A stretch of 64,000 bases of DNA from Flavobacterium pisciphilum (lineage in GTDB: Bacteria; Bacteroidota; Bacteroidia; Flavobacteriales; Flavobacteriaceae): contig NZ_JAJJMO010000001.1 of NCBI RefSeq assembly GCF_020905345.1, positions 1,054,001 through 1,118,000 on the forward strand, in the 5' to 3' direction. Below, in pieces: positions 39,165 to 49,805 of this stretch. A program made the position numbers and the translations under genes. The notes under the pieces are model-generated. The model was not told the DNA's origin, searched no databases, and saw nothing but the letters and a program-made list of their open reading frames with translations. The stretch's first letter is position 1. Each line of letters begins with the position of its first letter.

Positions 39165-40034
39165 ATGCAATTTCTTGTTTATATAATATCATATCCATTA
39201 CTTTGGATTATATCTATACTCCCATTTCGAATTTTTTACCTGTTTTCTGATGTTGTTTACTTCGTCGTATATTATCTAGTTGGGTACCGAAGAAAAACAG
39301 TTAAAGAAAATTTGGCACTTGCATTACCTCATCTTAACGAAAAGGAGAGAAAAGGAGTTGAAAAAAAGTTTTACCAACACATGTGTGATATGTTTTTGGA
39401 AATGATAAAAACAATGACTATTTCTCCGGAAGAAATGCATAAACGTTTTGTCATTACCAACATTGAACTTATAAAAGAATACGAAAAGAAAGGTCAAAGT
39501 GTTGTTTTGGTTGCTTCGCATTATGCAAGTTGGGAATGGCTATTGACCGTAAATTCGCAAATTAAATTTAGAGGAATTGGGGTTTATAAAAAAATTGTAA
39601 ATCCTTATTTCGACAAATTAGTTCGAAAAATACGTTCTAAATATGATGCTGAATTAGTCGAAACTAAAAAAATAATTCCACTCATGGCACAAAACCAGAG
39701 AGATGGTATTTTAAGTATGTATGGCTTAGCAAGTGATCAATCTCCTAAATTAGACAGAGCTTTTCATTGGGATTCTTTTATGGGAATAGAGGTTCCTGTT
39801 CATACTGGTGCAGAAATGCTAGCAAGAAAATACAATTTAAGCGTTTTATTTGTGAAAGTAAAAAAAGTAAAACGCGGCTACTACGAAGCTACTTTTATTC
39901 CGATTTGTGATACTCCAAAAAAAGCAGATGGTTTTGAAATTACACATGCTTACCTAAGAGAAGTTGAAAAGCAAATTCTAGAAGCTCCAGAGTACTATTT
40001 ATGGACCCATAAAAGATGGAAACACAGAAGATAA
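39165..40034 (+). CDS. LpxL/HtrB-type lipid A acyltransferase
   Basis: A 289-residue inner-membrane acyltransferase with an N-terminal membrane helix (about 5-27). The catalytic HxxxxE motif is HYASWEW with His119 and Glu124. The later GLASDQSPKLDRAFHWDSFMG and PVHTGAEMLARKY segments are the family core. It adds a secondary acyl chain to lipid A. I chose ATG at 39165 because a TAnnTTTG promoter element lies at 39141-39148, downstream of the earlier in-frame TTG at 39135. It is convergent with glmM across a shared terminator. Confidence 0.9.
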   Translation: MQFLVYIISYPLLWIISILPFRIFYLFSDVVYFVVYYLVGYRRKTVKENLALALPHLNEKERKGVEKKFYQHMCDMFLEMIKTMTISPEEMHKRFVITNIELIKEYEKKGQSVVLVASHYASWEWLLTVNSQIKFRGIGVYKKIVNPYFDKLVRKIRSKYDAELVETKKIIPLMAQNQRDGILSMYGLASDQSPKLDRAFHWDSFMGIEVPVHTGAEMLARKYNLSVLFVKVKKVKRGYYEATFIPICDTPKKADGFEITHAYLREVEKQILEAPEYYLWTHKRWKHRR

Positions 40035-40050
40035 TTACGCACATAAAACA

Positions 40051-40080
40051 AAAAATCCCGAAATTAATTTCGGGATTTTT
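40051..40080. terminator. Bidirectional terminator between lpxL-type gene and glmM
   Basis: AAAAATCCCGAAAT / ATTTCGGGATTTTT, a 14-base perfect stem with a 2-base centre, A run on one side and T run on the other. Serves both convergent genes. Confidence 0.9.
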
Positions 40081-40101
40081 TTATTAAAAGTAATATCAGA
40101 T

Positions 40102-41490
40102 TTAAATTCCTGCAATAGCTTTTATTTCATCTATAATTCTTAAAGCTAAAACATCTGCTTTATCTTGCGATGGTGCTTCTGTATAAATACGAATTATCGG
40201 TTCTGTATTTGATTTTCTTAAATGAACCCATTCTGTCGCAAAATCAATTTTAACTCCATCAATGGTTGAAATATCTTCATTTTTATATTTCTCGGTCATT
40301 GCAACCAAAATCGCATCAACATCAATTTGTGGTGTTAATTCGATTTTATTTTTACTCATATAGTATTCTGGATATGAAGCACGCAAAGCTGAAACACTCA
40401 TTTTTTTATTAGCCAAGTGCGTCAAGAACAATGCAACTCCTACCAAACTATCACGCCCATAATGTGACTCCGGATAAATAATTCCTCCGTTTCCTTCTCC
40501 ACCAATGATAGCATTATTTTTTTTCATTAATTCTACTACATTCACCTCTCCTACTGCACTAGCCTCATATTTGCCGTTGTGAGAAAGTGTAACGTCTCTT
40601 AAAGCACGAGATGATGACATATTAGAAACTGTATTCCCAGGTGTTTTACTCAAAACATAATCAGCACAAGCTACTAAAGTATATTCTTCACCAAACATTT
40701 CACCATCTTCACAAATAAAAGCCAAGCGATCTACATCTGGATCTACTACTACACCTAAATGCGCTTTTTCTTTCACCACTAATTCCGAAATATCCGTAAG
40801 ATGTTCTTTTAATGGTTCTGGATTGTGAGGAAAATGTCCGTTAGGTTCGCAATATAATTTTACTACCTCAACACCCATTAATTCTAATAATTTCGGAATA
40901 ATTATTCCTCCTGAAGAATTTACTCCATCAACAACAACTTTAAATTTTGCCGCTTTTACAGCTTCAACATCTACTAAAGGCAAGTTTAAAACCTCATCAA
41001 TATGGATATCCATATAAGCGTCATTGATCGTAATCTCTCCTAAGTTATCTACATCCGAAAAATCGAAAGCTTCAGCTTCGGCAATTTCTAGAATTTTTGC
41101 TCCTTCAGCTCCATTCAGAAATTCTCCTTTTTCATTCAACAATTTTAAAGCATTCCACTGTTTTGGATTATGAGATGCTGTAAGTATTATTCCACCATCA
41201 GCTTTTTCCAAAGGAACAGCAACTTCTACAGTTGGCGTTGTCGAAAGACCTAAATCTATAACGTTTATCCCTAAACCTACTAATGTATTTACAACTAGAT
41301 TGTGTATCATTGGGCCTGAAATTCTAGCATCACGACCAATTACAACTGTTAGTTTTTCTTTTTTAATATTATTTTTAAGGAATGTTCCATAAGCCGAAGC
41401 AAATTTTACTGCATCAACTGGAGTTAGATTATCGCCTACTTTACCTCCAATTGTTCCTCTTATCCCTGATATCGATTTTATTAAAGTCAT
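40102..41490 (-). CDS. glmM: Phosphoglucosamine mutase
   Basis: A 462-residue alpha-D-phosphohexomutase. The phosphorylated Ser106 is in TASHNP, the metal-binding loop is DPDVDRLAFI, the sugar-binding loop is GEGNGGIIYP and the phosphate-binding loop is RKSNTEPIIRIY. It converts glucosamine-6-phosphate to glucosamine-1-phosphate for peptidoglycan and lipopolysaccharide. The Bacteroidota type starts with SISGIRGTIGG. A possible -7 element, TATATTTG on the minus strand, lies at 41515-41522. Assignment to GlmM rather than phosphomannomutase is by family resemblance. Confidence 0.88.
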   Translation of the reverse strand: MTLIKSISGIRGTIGGKVGDNLTPVDAVKFASAYGTFLKNNIKKEKLTVVIGRDARISGPMIHNLVVNTLVGLGINVIDLGLSTTPTVEVAVPLEKADGGIILTASHNPKQWNALKLLNEKGEFLNGAEGAKILEIAEAEAFDFSDVDNLGEITINDAYMDIHIDEVLNLPLVDVEAVKAAKFKVVVDGVNSSGGIIIPKLLELMGVEVVKLYCEPNGHFPHNPEPLKEHLTDISELVVKEKAHLGVVVDPDVDRLAFICEDGEMFGEEYTLVACADYVLSKTPGNTVSNMSSSRALRDVTLSHNGKYEASAVGEVNVVELMKKNNAIIGGEGNGGIIYPESHYGRDSLVGVALFLTHLANKKMSVSALRASYPEYYMSKNKIELTPQIDVDAILVAMTEKYKNEDISTIDGVKIDFATEWVHLRKSNTEPIIRIYTEAPSQDKADVLALRIIDEIKAIAGI

Positions 41491-41679
41491 TATATTGAGT
41501 TACGGTTACTGCTACAAATATAAAAAAGTTGCTGAGTAACTAAGAGAATAAGAAGGCAAGATTTTAAAAAACTATCCAAACCCTTGTATTTTTAAGCAAA
41601 TGAGTTAAAAAGTTTTTATTACATTTACAAGAGTAAACTTAACGTCTTACCTTTTTATAGCGTTAGTAACTCCTAAAAA

Positions 41680-42264
41680 ATGAATTTCCTAGCTCATATA
41701 TACCTTTCTGGCGATAATGATTTAATCAAAATTGGCAATTTCATGGCCGACGGAATTCGAGGAAAACAATTTGAAAGTTTCCCTTCAGAAATTCAAAAAG
41801 GCATAATTTTGCACCGTGCCATAGATACTTATACAGACGCTCACCCTATATTTAGGCAAAGCACCAAAAAGCTTCATGAAAAATACCATCATTATGCTGG
41901 TGTTATTATTGATGTGTTTTACGATCATTTCCTAGCCAAAAACTGGAAAGCCTATTCAGATGAAAATCTTGATGATTTCGTTAAAAAATTTTATGATTCT
42001 TTAACTGAAAATCACAGTGTTTTAACTGAGAGAACGCAACATCTGATGCCTATTATGTTTAGGGAAAATTGGCTGGTAAGTTATCAAACCATTGAAGGGA
42101 TTCATCATATCCTGACCCAAATGGATCGCAGAACAAAAAACACTTCAAAAATGCAGTTTGCTAGTACCGAGCTAAAAGAATACTATACCGAATTTGAAAC
42201 TGAATTCACTGCCTTTTTTGAAGAATTAAAACAACATGTTAATCACAAATTACTTTCATTATGA
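41680..42264 (+). CDS. acpH: Acyl carrier protein phosphodiesterase
   Basis: A 194-residue AcpH (DUF479) protein: [33 protein letters not shown] and [14 protein letters not shown] are the family metal-binding pattern of an HD-like phosphodiesterase. It removes the phosphopantetheine arm from ACP. Its stop overlaps the start of the gamma-glutamyltransferase gene by four bases (ATGA). There is a possible indirect link to the PKS cluster, but genomes normally carry acpH anyway. Confidence 0.9.
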   Translation: MNFLAHIYLSGDNDLIKIGNFMADGIRGKQFESFPSEIQKGIILHRAIDTYTDAHPIFRQSTKKLHEKYHHYAGVIIDVFYDHFLAKNWKAYSDENLDDFVKKFYDSLTENHSVLTERTQHLMPIMFRENWLVSYQTIEGIHHILTQMDRRTKNTSKMQFASTELKEYYTEFETEFTAFFEELKQHVNHKLLSL

Positions 42265-43946
42265 AAAAGATTGCCTTTTTATGCTACTTTATTTCTCTAA
42301 CCTCTTTTGCCCAGAGCACAACCAATCAACCAACTGGATTGGTCACCAACAAAGCAATGGTTGTCTCGGCACGAGAAGAAGCATCAAAAATTGGTGCTGA
42401 TATTATGAAAAAAGGAGGAAATGCATTTGATGCAATGGTTGCTACCGAACTAGCTTTGGCAGTAGCTTTCCCTTATGCTGGAAATATTGGTGGCGGTGGC
42501 TTTATGGTATACAGAAAAGCAAATGGCGAAGTTGGTTCTCTTGATTACAGAGAAAGAGCTCCTTTGGCAGCTACTAAAGATATGTTTTTAGACAAAAACG
42601 GAAATGTAATTAAAGGAAAGAGTACTGAAACCCCACTAGCAATTGGAGTTCCCGGAACTATTGCAGGAGTTTTTGCAGTACATAAAAAGTTTGGTTCTCT
42701 ACCAATGAAAACAATTCTTGAGCCTGTTATTGCTCTTGCTGAAAGAGGGGTAATTGTAACCAAAAAACAAGAAGCTAGATTGGATAGTCATCGTGACGCT
42801 ATTATAGAAAGAAATGGCAAGAACACTTTATTAGCTACTGTATACAAAGAAAATGACACTATCAAATATCCTGCATTAGCTGAAACTCTAAAAAGAATTC
42901 AAAAGAATGGCCGTAATGAGTTTTACAAAGGTAAAACTGCTAAAATGCTAGTTGATTATCTTAATAAAAAGGGTGGAATTATCACCATGAAAGATTTAGC
43001 ATTGTATGAAGCTAAATGGAGAGATCCATTAACTTTTAATTACAAAGATTTAAAAATCACCTCAATGTCTCCTCCTAGTAGTGGCGGAATCTGTTTGGCA
43101 CAAATTTTAAAAATGATTGAGCCTTATGATATCGAAAAAATGGGACACAACTCTGCTGAGGCTATTCAGGTTATTGTAGAAGCTGAAAGAAGAGCTTATG
43201 CTGATAGAAGTTATTATTTAGGTGATCCTGATTTTGTAAAAATCCCATTAAAAGGATTACTTGCTGATAATTATTTAAAACAAAGAATGTCTAGTTTTAG
43301 TTTTGACAAAGCCTCTTTATCATCAGACATAAAGCAAGGAGAAGTAAAATATAGCGAAAGTACTGAAACAACACATTATTCGATTGTTGATCAATTTGGA
43401 AATGCTATTGCTGCAACAACAACACTTAATGATGGATACGGTTCTAAGTATTACTGTGATGAACTTGGTTTTTTCCTAAACAATGAAATGGACGATTTTA
43501 GTGTAAAACCGGGTGAGCCAAATATGTTTGGACTAGTAGGAAACGAAGCTAATAGTATTGCTCCTAAAAAAAGAATGTTAAGTTCTATGACGCCTACAAT
43601 TGTTGAAAAAAATGGCAGCTTATATATGGTAGTAGGAACTCCTGGAGGATCTACAATTATCACATCGGTTTTGCAAACTATCTTAAATGTACATGAATAT
43701 AATTTCAGTATGCAAGAAGCAGTAAATGCTCCTCGTTTTCATCACCAATGGTTACCTGACAATGTTATTTTTGAACCGAATGCATTTGACACAAAAACAC
43801 TTGATTATTTAAAATCTAAAAATTATATCATCAACGAAAAAAATCCTCCTGTAATAGGAAAAGTAGATGCAATTTTAGTTTTACCAAACAAAAAACTAGA
43901 AGGTGGCGCTGATTATCGTGGAGATGATGCTGCTGTTGGTTTTTAA
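42261..43946 (+). CDS. ggt: Gamma-glutamyltransferase
   Basis: A 561-residue Ntn hydrolase with signal peptide ([18 protein letters not shown]). It has [27 protein letters not shown] and GGGGFMVYR, the autocleavage site before Thr371 in TTHYSIVD (small-subunit nucleophile) and the late [12 protein letters not shown]. It cleaves glutathione and gamma-glutamyl compounds in the periplasm. It is translationally coupled to acpH by ATGA. A strong terminator follows. Confidence 0.94.
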   Translation: MKKIAFLCYFISLTSFAQSTTNQPTGLVTNKAMVVSAREEASKIGADIMKKGGNAFDAMVATELALAVAFPYAGNIGGGGFMVYRKANGEVGSLDYRERAPLAATKDMFLDKNGNVIKGKSTETPLAIGVPGTIAGVFAVHKKFGSLPMKTILEPVIALAERGVIVTKKQEARLDSHRDAIIERNGKNTLLATVYKENDTIKYPALAETLKRIQKNGRNEFYKGKTAKMLVDYLNKKGGIITMKDLALYEAKWRDPLTFNYKDLKITSMSPPSSGGICLAQILKMIEPYDIEKMGHNSAEAIQVIVEAERRAYADRSYYLGDPDFVKIPLKGLLADNYLKQRMSSFSFDKASLSSDIKQGEVKYSESTETTHYSIVDQFGNAIAATTTLNDGYGSKYYCDELGFFLNNEMDDFSVKPGEPNMFGLVGNEANSIAPKKRMLSSMTPTIVEKNGSLYMVVGTPGGSTIITSVLQTILNVHEYNFSMQEAVNAPRFHHQWLPDNVIFEPNAFDTKTLDYLKSKNYIINEKNPPVIGKVDAILVLPNKKLEGGADYRGDDAAVGF

Positions 43947-43971
43947 ATTAAACAACATATAGAACCCTGTT

Positions 43972-44015
43972 TTTTAAAGCTGTTAATTTCTTTAAGGAGA
44001 TTAACAGCTTTAAAA
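43972..44015 (+). terminator. Terminator of the acpH-ggt operon
   Basis: Perfect 16-base stem TTTTAAAGCTGTTAAT / ATTAACAGCTTTAAAA with a 12-base loop, 25 bases past the ggt stop. Confidence 0.8.
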
Positions 44016-44047
44016 TTGCTTAGTCTGGGTTCTAAAGGTTAAATTTG
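44016..44047 (+). promoter_or_regulatory. Promoter of the ClC channel gene
   Basis: TTG at 44016-44018, 21 bases, TAAATTTG at 44040-44047; the ATG is 28 bases further. A good match to the Bacteroidota promoter. Confidence 0.7.
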
Positions 44048-44075
44048 CACTATCATATAACTTTTTTAAAACATA

Positions 44076-45860
44076 ATGTTAAAAAAATACTTCAGGAGAT
44101 TCGAATCAATTATTGCTATGCTGCAATCAATATTGACGCAAAAGCAATTCATATTCATGTCCAGTGTTTTGGTTGGTATTTCCTGTGCCTTTGCTGTAAT
44201 TGTCTTAAAGACCTTTGCACATAGTGTATTCTCGTTTGCCACTTACATTAATGGAATTTTAAAACTAAGCTTCATCAATAGTATCTTGCCTATCATTGGT
44301 ATCTTACTTACTGTTTTTGTTGTAAAAAGAGTCTTGGGTGGTACCATTGAAAAAGGGACTTCTCAAATTTTATATACTGTTGCCAAGAAAGCGAGTATTA
44401 TTCCTAAAAAACAAATGTACGCGCAAATTATCACCAGTTCCCTTACTGTTGGTCTTGGTGGTTCTGCAGGTTTAGAAAGCCCAATTGTGGTTACAGGAGC
44501 TGCTTTTGGTTCTAATTATGCACAGAACTATAAATTGCCTTATAAAGACCGAACATTACTTATAGGTTGTGGTGTTGCTGCCGGAATTGCCGCTGCATTT
44601 AATGCCCCAATTGCTGGAGTTCTTTTTGCTATCGAAGTTTTATTGGTTGATGTAAGTATTTCTGCATTTACCCCAATTATGATTTCGGCTGCTACTGGTG
44701 CTTTGGTTTCTGCAATTGTTTTGGACGAGAATGTTTTATTGTCTTTTAAGCAACAACAAACATTTGATTATCATAATATTTTCTTCTACGTACTTCTAGG
44801 GGTATTGACTGGTTTTATAGCTATCTATTACTCTAGAAATTTCCAAAGAGTAGAACATTATTTTTCTAAATTGAAAATGAGTGCTTATAAAAAAGCGCTG
44901 TTCGGATCTTCAATGTTAGCAATTCTTATTTTCATCTTTCCAACTCTTTTTGGAGAGGGATACGAAAGTATAAAAACTTTATCAGAAAGTGATCCGGGGA
45001 AATTATTAGACAATACCTTATTTGAAAGTTTTAGAAACAATCAGTGGGTTTTATTACTTTTTGTTGGATGTACGATGATGGTTAAAGTTTTTGCATCTGG
45101 TTTAACAATTGGTAGTGGTGGAAATGGAGGGAATTTTGCTCCTTCCCTATTTCTGGGTTCTTACATAGGTTATTTCTTTTCAAAATTAATTAGCCTAACT
45201 GGTCTTACTCAATTGCCTATTAGTAATTTTACTATGGTAGGAATGGCAGGAATTCTAAGCGGACTATTTCATGCTCCCCTTACTGCGATTTTCCTTATTG
45301 CAGAAATTACAGGTGGTTACAGCTTAATGATTCCACTTATGATAGTATCTTCAATTAGTTTTGCTATTTCTAAGCGTTTTGAAAAGTATTCTCTTGATGT
45401 AAAAGGATTGGCACAAAAAGGACATGCTTTTACAAGCAATAAAGATTCGAATATTTTATCGACTCTAGAAATTGACTCTATCATTCAAACGGATTATTTA
45501 ACTGTTTCTCCAGATGAACATCTGAGTAAATTAGTTGATTACATTTCGCACTCCAACCAAGTTGTTTTTGCAGTAATCAATTCAGATTCTGAGTTGGTAG
45601 GAATAGTACACTTTAATGACATTAGAGAAATTATATTTAATGTTTACAGGGTAAAATATACCTTGATAAAAGATGTCATGAAGACGCCACCAGCAACTAT
45701 TTCTTCGATAGATAGCATGGAAACAGTAATGAATAAATTCGAAGCATCTAAAGTGGCATTTTTACCAGTTATAAAAAACGGAAAATATTACGGGTTCATT
45801 TCCAAATCTATAGCACTAGAAGCCTATAGAACCAAATTAAAATCGATGACGATAGAATAA
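44076..45860 (+). CDS. ClC-type chloride channel / antiporter with CBS pair
   Basis: A 594-residue membrane protein with a ClC core (about 25-430) and two CBS domains (about 455-585). The ion-path motifs GSAGLESPIVV (with the gating Glu) and GSGGNGGNFAPSLFLG are seen; the first differs from the GREGP of classical members. The CBS pair probably binds nucleotides for regulation. It either conducts Cl- or exchanges Cl-/H+ (or F-). It is a single-gene unit with its own promoter 28 bases upstream. Confidence 0.92.
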   Translation: MLKKYFRRFESIIAMLQSILTQKQFIFMSSVLVGISCAFAVIVLKTFAHSVFSFATYINGILKLSFINSILPIIGILLTVFVVKRVLGGTIEKGTSQILYTVAKKASIIPKKQMYAQIITSSLTVGLGGSAGLESPIVVTGAAFGSNYAQNYKLPYKDRTLLIGCGVAAGIAAAFNAPIAGVLFAIEVLLVDVSISAFTPIMISAATGALVSAIVLDENVLLSFKQQQTFDYHNIFFYVLLGVLTGFIAIYYSRNFQRVEHYFSKLKMSAYKKALFGSSMLAILIFIFPTLFGEGYESIKTLSESDPGKLLDNTLFESFRNNQWVLLLFVGCTMMVKVFASGLTIGSGGNGGNFAPSLFLGSYIGYFFSKLISLTGLTQLPISNFTMVGMAGILSGLFHAPLTAIFLIAEITGGYSLMIPLMIVSSISFAISKRFEKYSLDVKGLAQKGHAFTSNKDSNILSTLEIDSIIQTDYLTVSPDEHLSKLVDYISHSNQVVFAVINSDSELVGIVHFNDIREIIFNVYRVKYTLIKDVMKTPPATISSIDSMETVMNKFEASKVAFLPVIKNGKYYGFISKSIALEAYRTKLKSMTIE

Positions 45861-45925
45861 TTTTAATTTATAATATCTGAATATCCCATTTTTTGTATTT
45901 CTTTTTAACACAAACTTCTATAGTG

Positions 45926-45960
45926 TTGTATCAAAAGAACAAATCAAAATGGTAACTTTG
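45926..45960 (+). promoter_or_regulatory. Promoter of uvrA
   Basis: TTG at 45926-45928, 24 bases, TAACTTTG at 45953-45960, 16 bases before the ATG. No LexA-like site was recognised. Confidence 0.6.
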
Positions 45961-45976
45961 CTTTTTTGCAAAAATT

Positions 45977-48808
45977 ATGTCGGATACAAATAATACTATT
46001 GAAGTTCTTGGCGCAAGAGTTCACAATCTAAAAAATATCGATATTTCTATTCCTCGTGAACAACTGGTAGTAATTACCGGTTTATCTGGTTCGGGGAAAT
46101 CTTCTTTGGCATTTGATACCATCTATGCTGAAGGACAACGTCGTTATGTAGAAACTTTTTCTGCTTATGCCAGACAATTTTTAGGTGGCTTGGAACGCCC
46201 TGACGTTGATAAAATCGACGGACTTTCGCCTGTAATTGCTATTGAACAAAAAACAACCAGTAAGAGTCCTCGTTCTACTGTAGGAACAATTACTGAAATA
46301 TACGATTTTCTTCGTCTATTATTTGCTAGAGGTGCTGATGCCTATAGTTATAATACGGGCGAAAAAATGGTTAGCTATAGTGATGAGCAAATTAAAGATT
46401 TGATTATTCATGACTTTAGTGGCAAGCGTATAAATATTCTTGCTCCTGTAATTAAGGCACGTAAAGGGCATTATGCAGAACTTTTTCAACAAATAACAAA
46501 ACAAGGTTTTATAAAAGTTCGCGTTAATGGCGAGGTTCAAGATTTGGTTTCAGGAATGAAACTAGATCGTTATAAAACACATGATATTGAGATTGTAGTA
46601 GACAGAATGGTTATTGAAGATACGCCTGACAATCAAAAGCGATTATCAGAAAGTATTAATACTGCAATGCACCACGGTGAAAATGTATTAATGATTTTAG
46701 ACCAAGACACCAATGAAGTACGTTATTTTAGTCGTAACCTAATGTGTCCGTCTACTGGAATATCTTATCAAAATCCGGAACCAAATTTATTTTCGTTCAA
46801 CTCACCAAAAGGGGCTTGCCCTCATTGTAACGGATTGGGAACTGTACATGAAATCAATATCAAGAAAATAATACCTAACCCTAAATTATCTATTAAAGCG
46901 GGTGGATTTGTTCCGCTTGGTGAATATAAGTCATCTTGGATTTTTAAGCAATTGGAAGTTATTGGAGAGAAGTTTGGTTTTAAAATCACTGATCCTATCG
47001 AGAAAATTTCTGAAGAAGCTATGAGCATGATTTTGCATGGTGGTAAAGACAAATTCACAGTAAATTCAAAAGATCTTGGTGTTGCTAGAGATTATAAAAT
47101 AGATTTTGAAGGAATATCAAATTTTATCAAGAATCAACACGATGAAAGCGCTTCGACTACAATAAAACGTTGGGCAAAAGACTTCATGGATGAAATAAAA
47201 TGTCCAGAATGTCATGGTTCTAGATTAAAAAAAGAGGCTTTATTCTTTAAAATAAATGAAAAAAATATCACCGAACTGTGTGATATGGATATATCGGATT
47301 TGACTGTATGGTTTATGGATCTACAAAGTCATTTAACCGACAAACAACTTTTGATTGCTTCTGAGGTTGTCAAAGAAATAAAAGACCGTTTGAACTTCTT
47401 AATGAATGTTGGTTTGAATTATTTGGCTTTAAGCCGAAGTTCAAAATCACTATCTGGTGGAGAAGCACAACGTATTCGATTAGCAACTCAAATTGGTTCA
47501 CAATTAGTGGGTGTATTATACATTCTTGATGAGCCTAGTATTGGTTTACATCAGAGAGACAATGAAAAACTAATTCATTCTTTGGAACAATTGCGTGATA
47601 TCGGAAACTCTGTTATTGTGGTTGAACACGATAAAGATATGATTGAACGTGCTGATTATGTAATTGACATTGGTCCGAAAGCAGGGAAATTTGGTGGTGA
47701 GATTATCAGTAAAGGAACTCCTAAAGAAATTTTAGACCAACATACCACAACGGCAATGTACTTGAATGGCGAAATGAAAATTGAAATTCCAGCAAAACGT
47801 CGTGAAGGAAACGGAAAGTTTTTGAAACTTACTGGTGCTACTGGAAACAATCTAAAAAATGTTTCGATAGAATTGCCATTAGGAAAAATGATTTGCGTTA
47901 CGGGTGTCTCTGGAAGTGGAAAATCGACATTGATTAACGAAACGCTCTATCCTATCTTAAATGCTTATTATTTTAATGGCGTTAAGAAACCGCAACCATA
48001 CAAAAAAATTGAAGGTTTAGAACATATTGATAAAGTTATTGATATTGACCAAAGTCCGATTGGAAGAACGCCACGTTCTAATCCTGCCACATATACTGAG
48101 GTTTTTACAGAAATAAGAAATCTGTTTACGATGACTTCCGAAAGTATGATTCGTGGTTACAAGGCTGGTCGTTTTAGCTTTAATGTAAAAGGTGGTCGTT
48201 GTGAAACCTGCGAAGGTTCGGGTGTGAGAACTATCGAAATGAACTTCTTACCTGATGTTTACGTTGAATGTGAAACTTGTCAAGGAAAACGTTTTAATCG
48301 CGAAACTCTTGAAATACGTTATAAAGGGAAATCTATCTCAGATGTTTTGAATATGACTGTAGATGAAGCGGTTCCGTTTTTTGAAAATATCCCTAAGATT
48401 TACAGAAAAGTAAAAACAATTCAAGATGTTGGTTTAGGATATATTACTCTTGGACAGCAAAGCACAACCCTTTCTGGTGGTGAAGCGCAACGTATTAAAT
48501 TGGCTGGTGAATTATCTAAAAAAGATACTGGAAACACTTTCTATATTCTTGACGAACCTACAACAGGATTGCATTTTGAAGATATTCGAGTTCTTATGGA
48601 TGTAATTAACAAACTAGTCGACAAAGGAAATACAATCTTGATTATCGAGCATAATATGGATGTCATAAAACTAGCCGATTATATTATAGACATTGGTCCT
48701 GAAGGTGGAAAAGGTGGCGGACAGCTAGTTGCAAAAGGTACTCCTGAGGAAATAATTAAAAATAAAAAAAGCTATACGGCGCAGTTTTTGAAAAAAGAAT
48801 TATCTTAG
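45977..48808 (+). CDS. uvrA: Excinuclease ABC subunit A
   Basis: A 943-residue UvrA of normal length. Both ATPase halves are complete: Walker [14 protein letters not shown] and [13 protein letters not shown]; signatures [12 protein letters not shown] and [12 protein letters not shown]; Walker [14 protein letters not shown] and [13 protein letters not shown]. The zinc fingers are CPHCNGLG...CPECHG and CETCEGSG...CETCQGK. It recognises bulky DNA lesions in nucleotide excision repair. It is a single gene with a promoter 16 bases upstream; a hairpin repeat follows its stop. Confidence 0.97.
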   Translation: MSDTNNTIEVLGARVHNLKNIDISIPREQLVVITGLSGSGKSSLAFDTIYAEGQRRYVETFSAYARQFLGGLERPDVDKIDGLSPVIAIEQKTTSKSPRSTVGTITEIYDFLRLLFARGADAYSYNTGEKMVSYSDEQIKDLIIHDFSGKRINILAPVIKARKGHYAELFQQITKQGFIKVRVNGEVQDLVSGMKLDRYKTHDIEIVVDRMVIEDTPDNQKRLSESINTAMHHGENVLMILDQDTNEVRYFSRNLMCPSTGISYQNPEPNLFSFNSPKGACPHCNGLGTVHEINIKKIIPNPKLSIKAGGFVPLGEYKSSWIFKQLEVIGEKFGFKITDPIEKISEEAMSMILHGGKDKFTVNSKDLGVARDYKIDFEGISNFIKNQHDESASTTIKRWAKDFMDEIKCPECHGSRLKKEALFFKINEKNITELCDMDISDLTVWFMDLQSHLTDKQLLIASEVVKEIKDRLNFLMNVGLNYLALSRSSKSLSGGEAQRIRLATQIGSQLVGVLYILDEPSIGLHQRDNEKLIHSLEQLRDIGNSVIVVEHDKDMIERADYVIDIGPKAGKFGGEIISKGTPKEILDQHTTTAMYLNGEMKIEIPAKRREGNGKFLKLTGATGNNLKNVSIELPLGKMICVTGVSGSGKSTLINETLYPILNAYYFNGVKKPQPYKKIEGLEHIDKVIDIDQSPIGRTPRSNPATYTEVFTEIRNLFTMTSESMIRGYKAGRFSFNVKGGRCETCEGSGVRTIEMNFLPDVYVECETCQGKRFNRETLEIRYKGKSISDVLNMTVDEAVPFFENIPKIYRKVKTIQDVGLGYITLGQQSTTLSGGEAQRIKLAGELSKKDTGNTFYILDEPTTGLHFEDIRVLMDVINKLVDKGNTILIIEHNMDVIKLADYIIDIGPEGGKGGGQLVAKGTPEEIIKNKKSYTAQFLKKELS

Positions 48809-48856
48809 TATATTGCACCCCGCTTTAAAAAAACAAACACAAATTTTAAGACGAAA

Positions 48857-48939
48857 CCCTAGCCCAGATAGTAGCGGCATCCTTTTGGTTTTTCTTTAAA
48901 ACCAAAAGATAAAGCGGATAGCTGGAAGGTGCTTCTGAA
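48857..48939 (+). repeat. Flavobacterial hairpin repeat, copy B
   Basis: It begins CCCTAGCCCAGATAGTAGCG (18 of 20 as copy A). The central hairpin is CTTTTGGTTTT / AAAACCAAAAG, a perfect 11-base stem whose sequence differs from copy A. It ends AAAGCGGATAGCTGG and GCTTC. It lies between uvrA and the LOG gene. Copy A is at 37210-37293. Confidence 0.7.
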
Positions 48940-48962
48940 AAAATAAATTAATACAAAAGAAA

Positions 48963-49691
48963 ATGAGATTAGAAGATTTTGACAATGACGAGGATAAAGT
49001 AATCCAAGATAGATTAAAACAAAAAACATGGAATGAAATCAGAACCAATGATAGTTGGGCGATTTTTAAAATCATGGCTGAATTTGTAAATGGATATGAA
49101 AATATGGGACGCATTGGTCCATGTGTATCTATTTTTGGATCAGCAAGAACAAAACCGGATGATAAATATTATTTATTGGCTGAGAAAATTGCTTATAAAA
49201 TCAGTAAAGCTGGCTATGGTGTAATTACTGGTGGTGGTCCTGGAATTATGGAAGCTGGTAATAAAGGTGCTCACTTAGGAGGAGGAACTTCGGTAGGATT
49301 AAATATTGAATTGCCTTTTGAACAACACTTTAACCCTTATATTGACCGTGATAAAAACTTAAACTTTGACTACTTTTTTGTACGTAAAGTAATGTTTGTA
49401 AAATATTCTCAAGGTTTTGTGGTTATGCCTGGTGGTTTTGGAACTCTTGATGAAATGTTTGAAGCAATCACTTTGATTCAGACTAAAAAAATTGGAAAAT
49501 TCCCTATTATTTTGGTTGGAACCGAATTCTGGTCAGGATTAATTGATTGGGTAAAAACTGTTTTGGTTGAGAAAGAACATACTGTAAGTCCTGATGATTT
49601 AGACCTATTTAAAATCGTTGATTCTGAGGATGAAGTGGTTGAAGCACTGGATAAATTCTACAAAAAATATGATTTAAGTCCAAATTTCTAA
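48963..49691 (+). CDS. LOG-family protein (TIGR00730)
   Basis: A 242-residue protein of the lysine-decarboxylase-like LOG family. The diagnostic motifs GGGPGIMEAGNKGA and PGGFGTLDEMFEA are present. Characterised members are cytokinin riboside 5'-monophosphate phosphoribohydrolases or related nucleotide hydrolases, not decarboxylases. It is 154 bases after uvrA with a repeat element between, so it may be transcribed separately. A terminator follows. Confidence 0.9.
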   Translation: MRLEDFDNDEDKVIQDRLKQKTWNEIRTNDSWAIFKIMAEFVNGYENMGRIGPCVSIFGSARTKPDDKYYLLAEKIAYKISKAGYGVITGGGPGIMEAGNKGAHLGGGTSVGLNIELPFEQHFNPYIDRDKNLNFDYFFVRKVMFVKYSQGFVVMPGGFGTLDEMFEAITLIQTKKIGKFPIILVGTEFWSGLIDWVKTVLVEKEHTVSPDDLDLFKIVDSEDEVVEALDKFYKKYDLSPNF

Positions 49692-49696
49692 AATTT

Positions 49697-49725
49697 AAAA
49701 GCTGTGTAATAACAGCTTTTTTTTT
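49697..49725 (+). terminator. Terminator after the LOG gene
   Basis: AAAAGCTGT / ACAGCTTTT stem, 6-base loop and a nine-base T run. Six bases past the stop codon. Confidence 0.92.
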
Positions 49726-49805
49726 ACTTTTTTATATCTATTGGGTTTTATAACTCCACAATTAATAGTATATTTATTTCGTTATTAAACCTTTAAAGAT
49801 AATCA

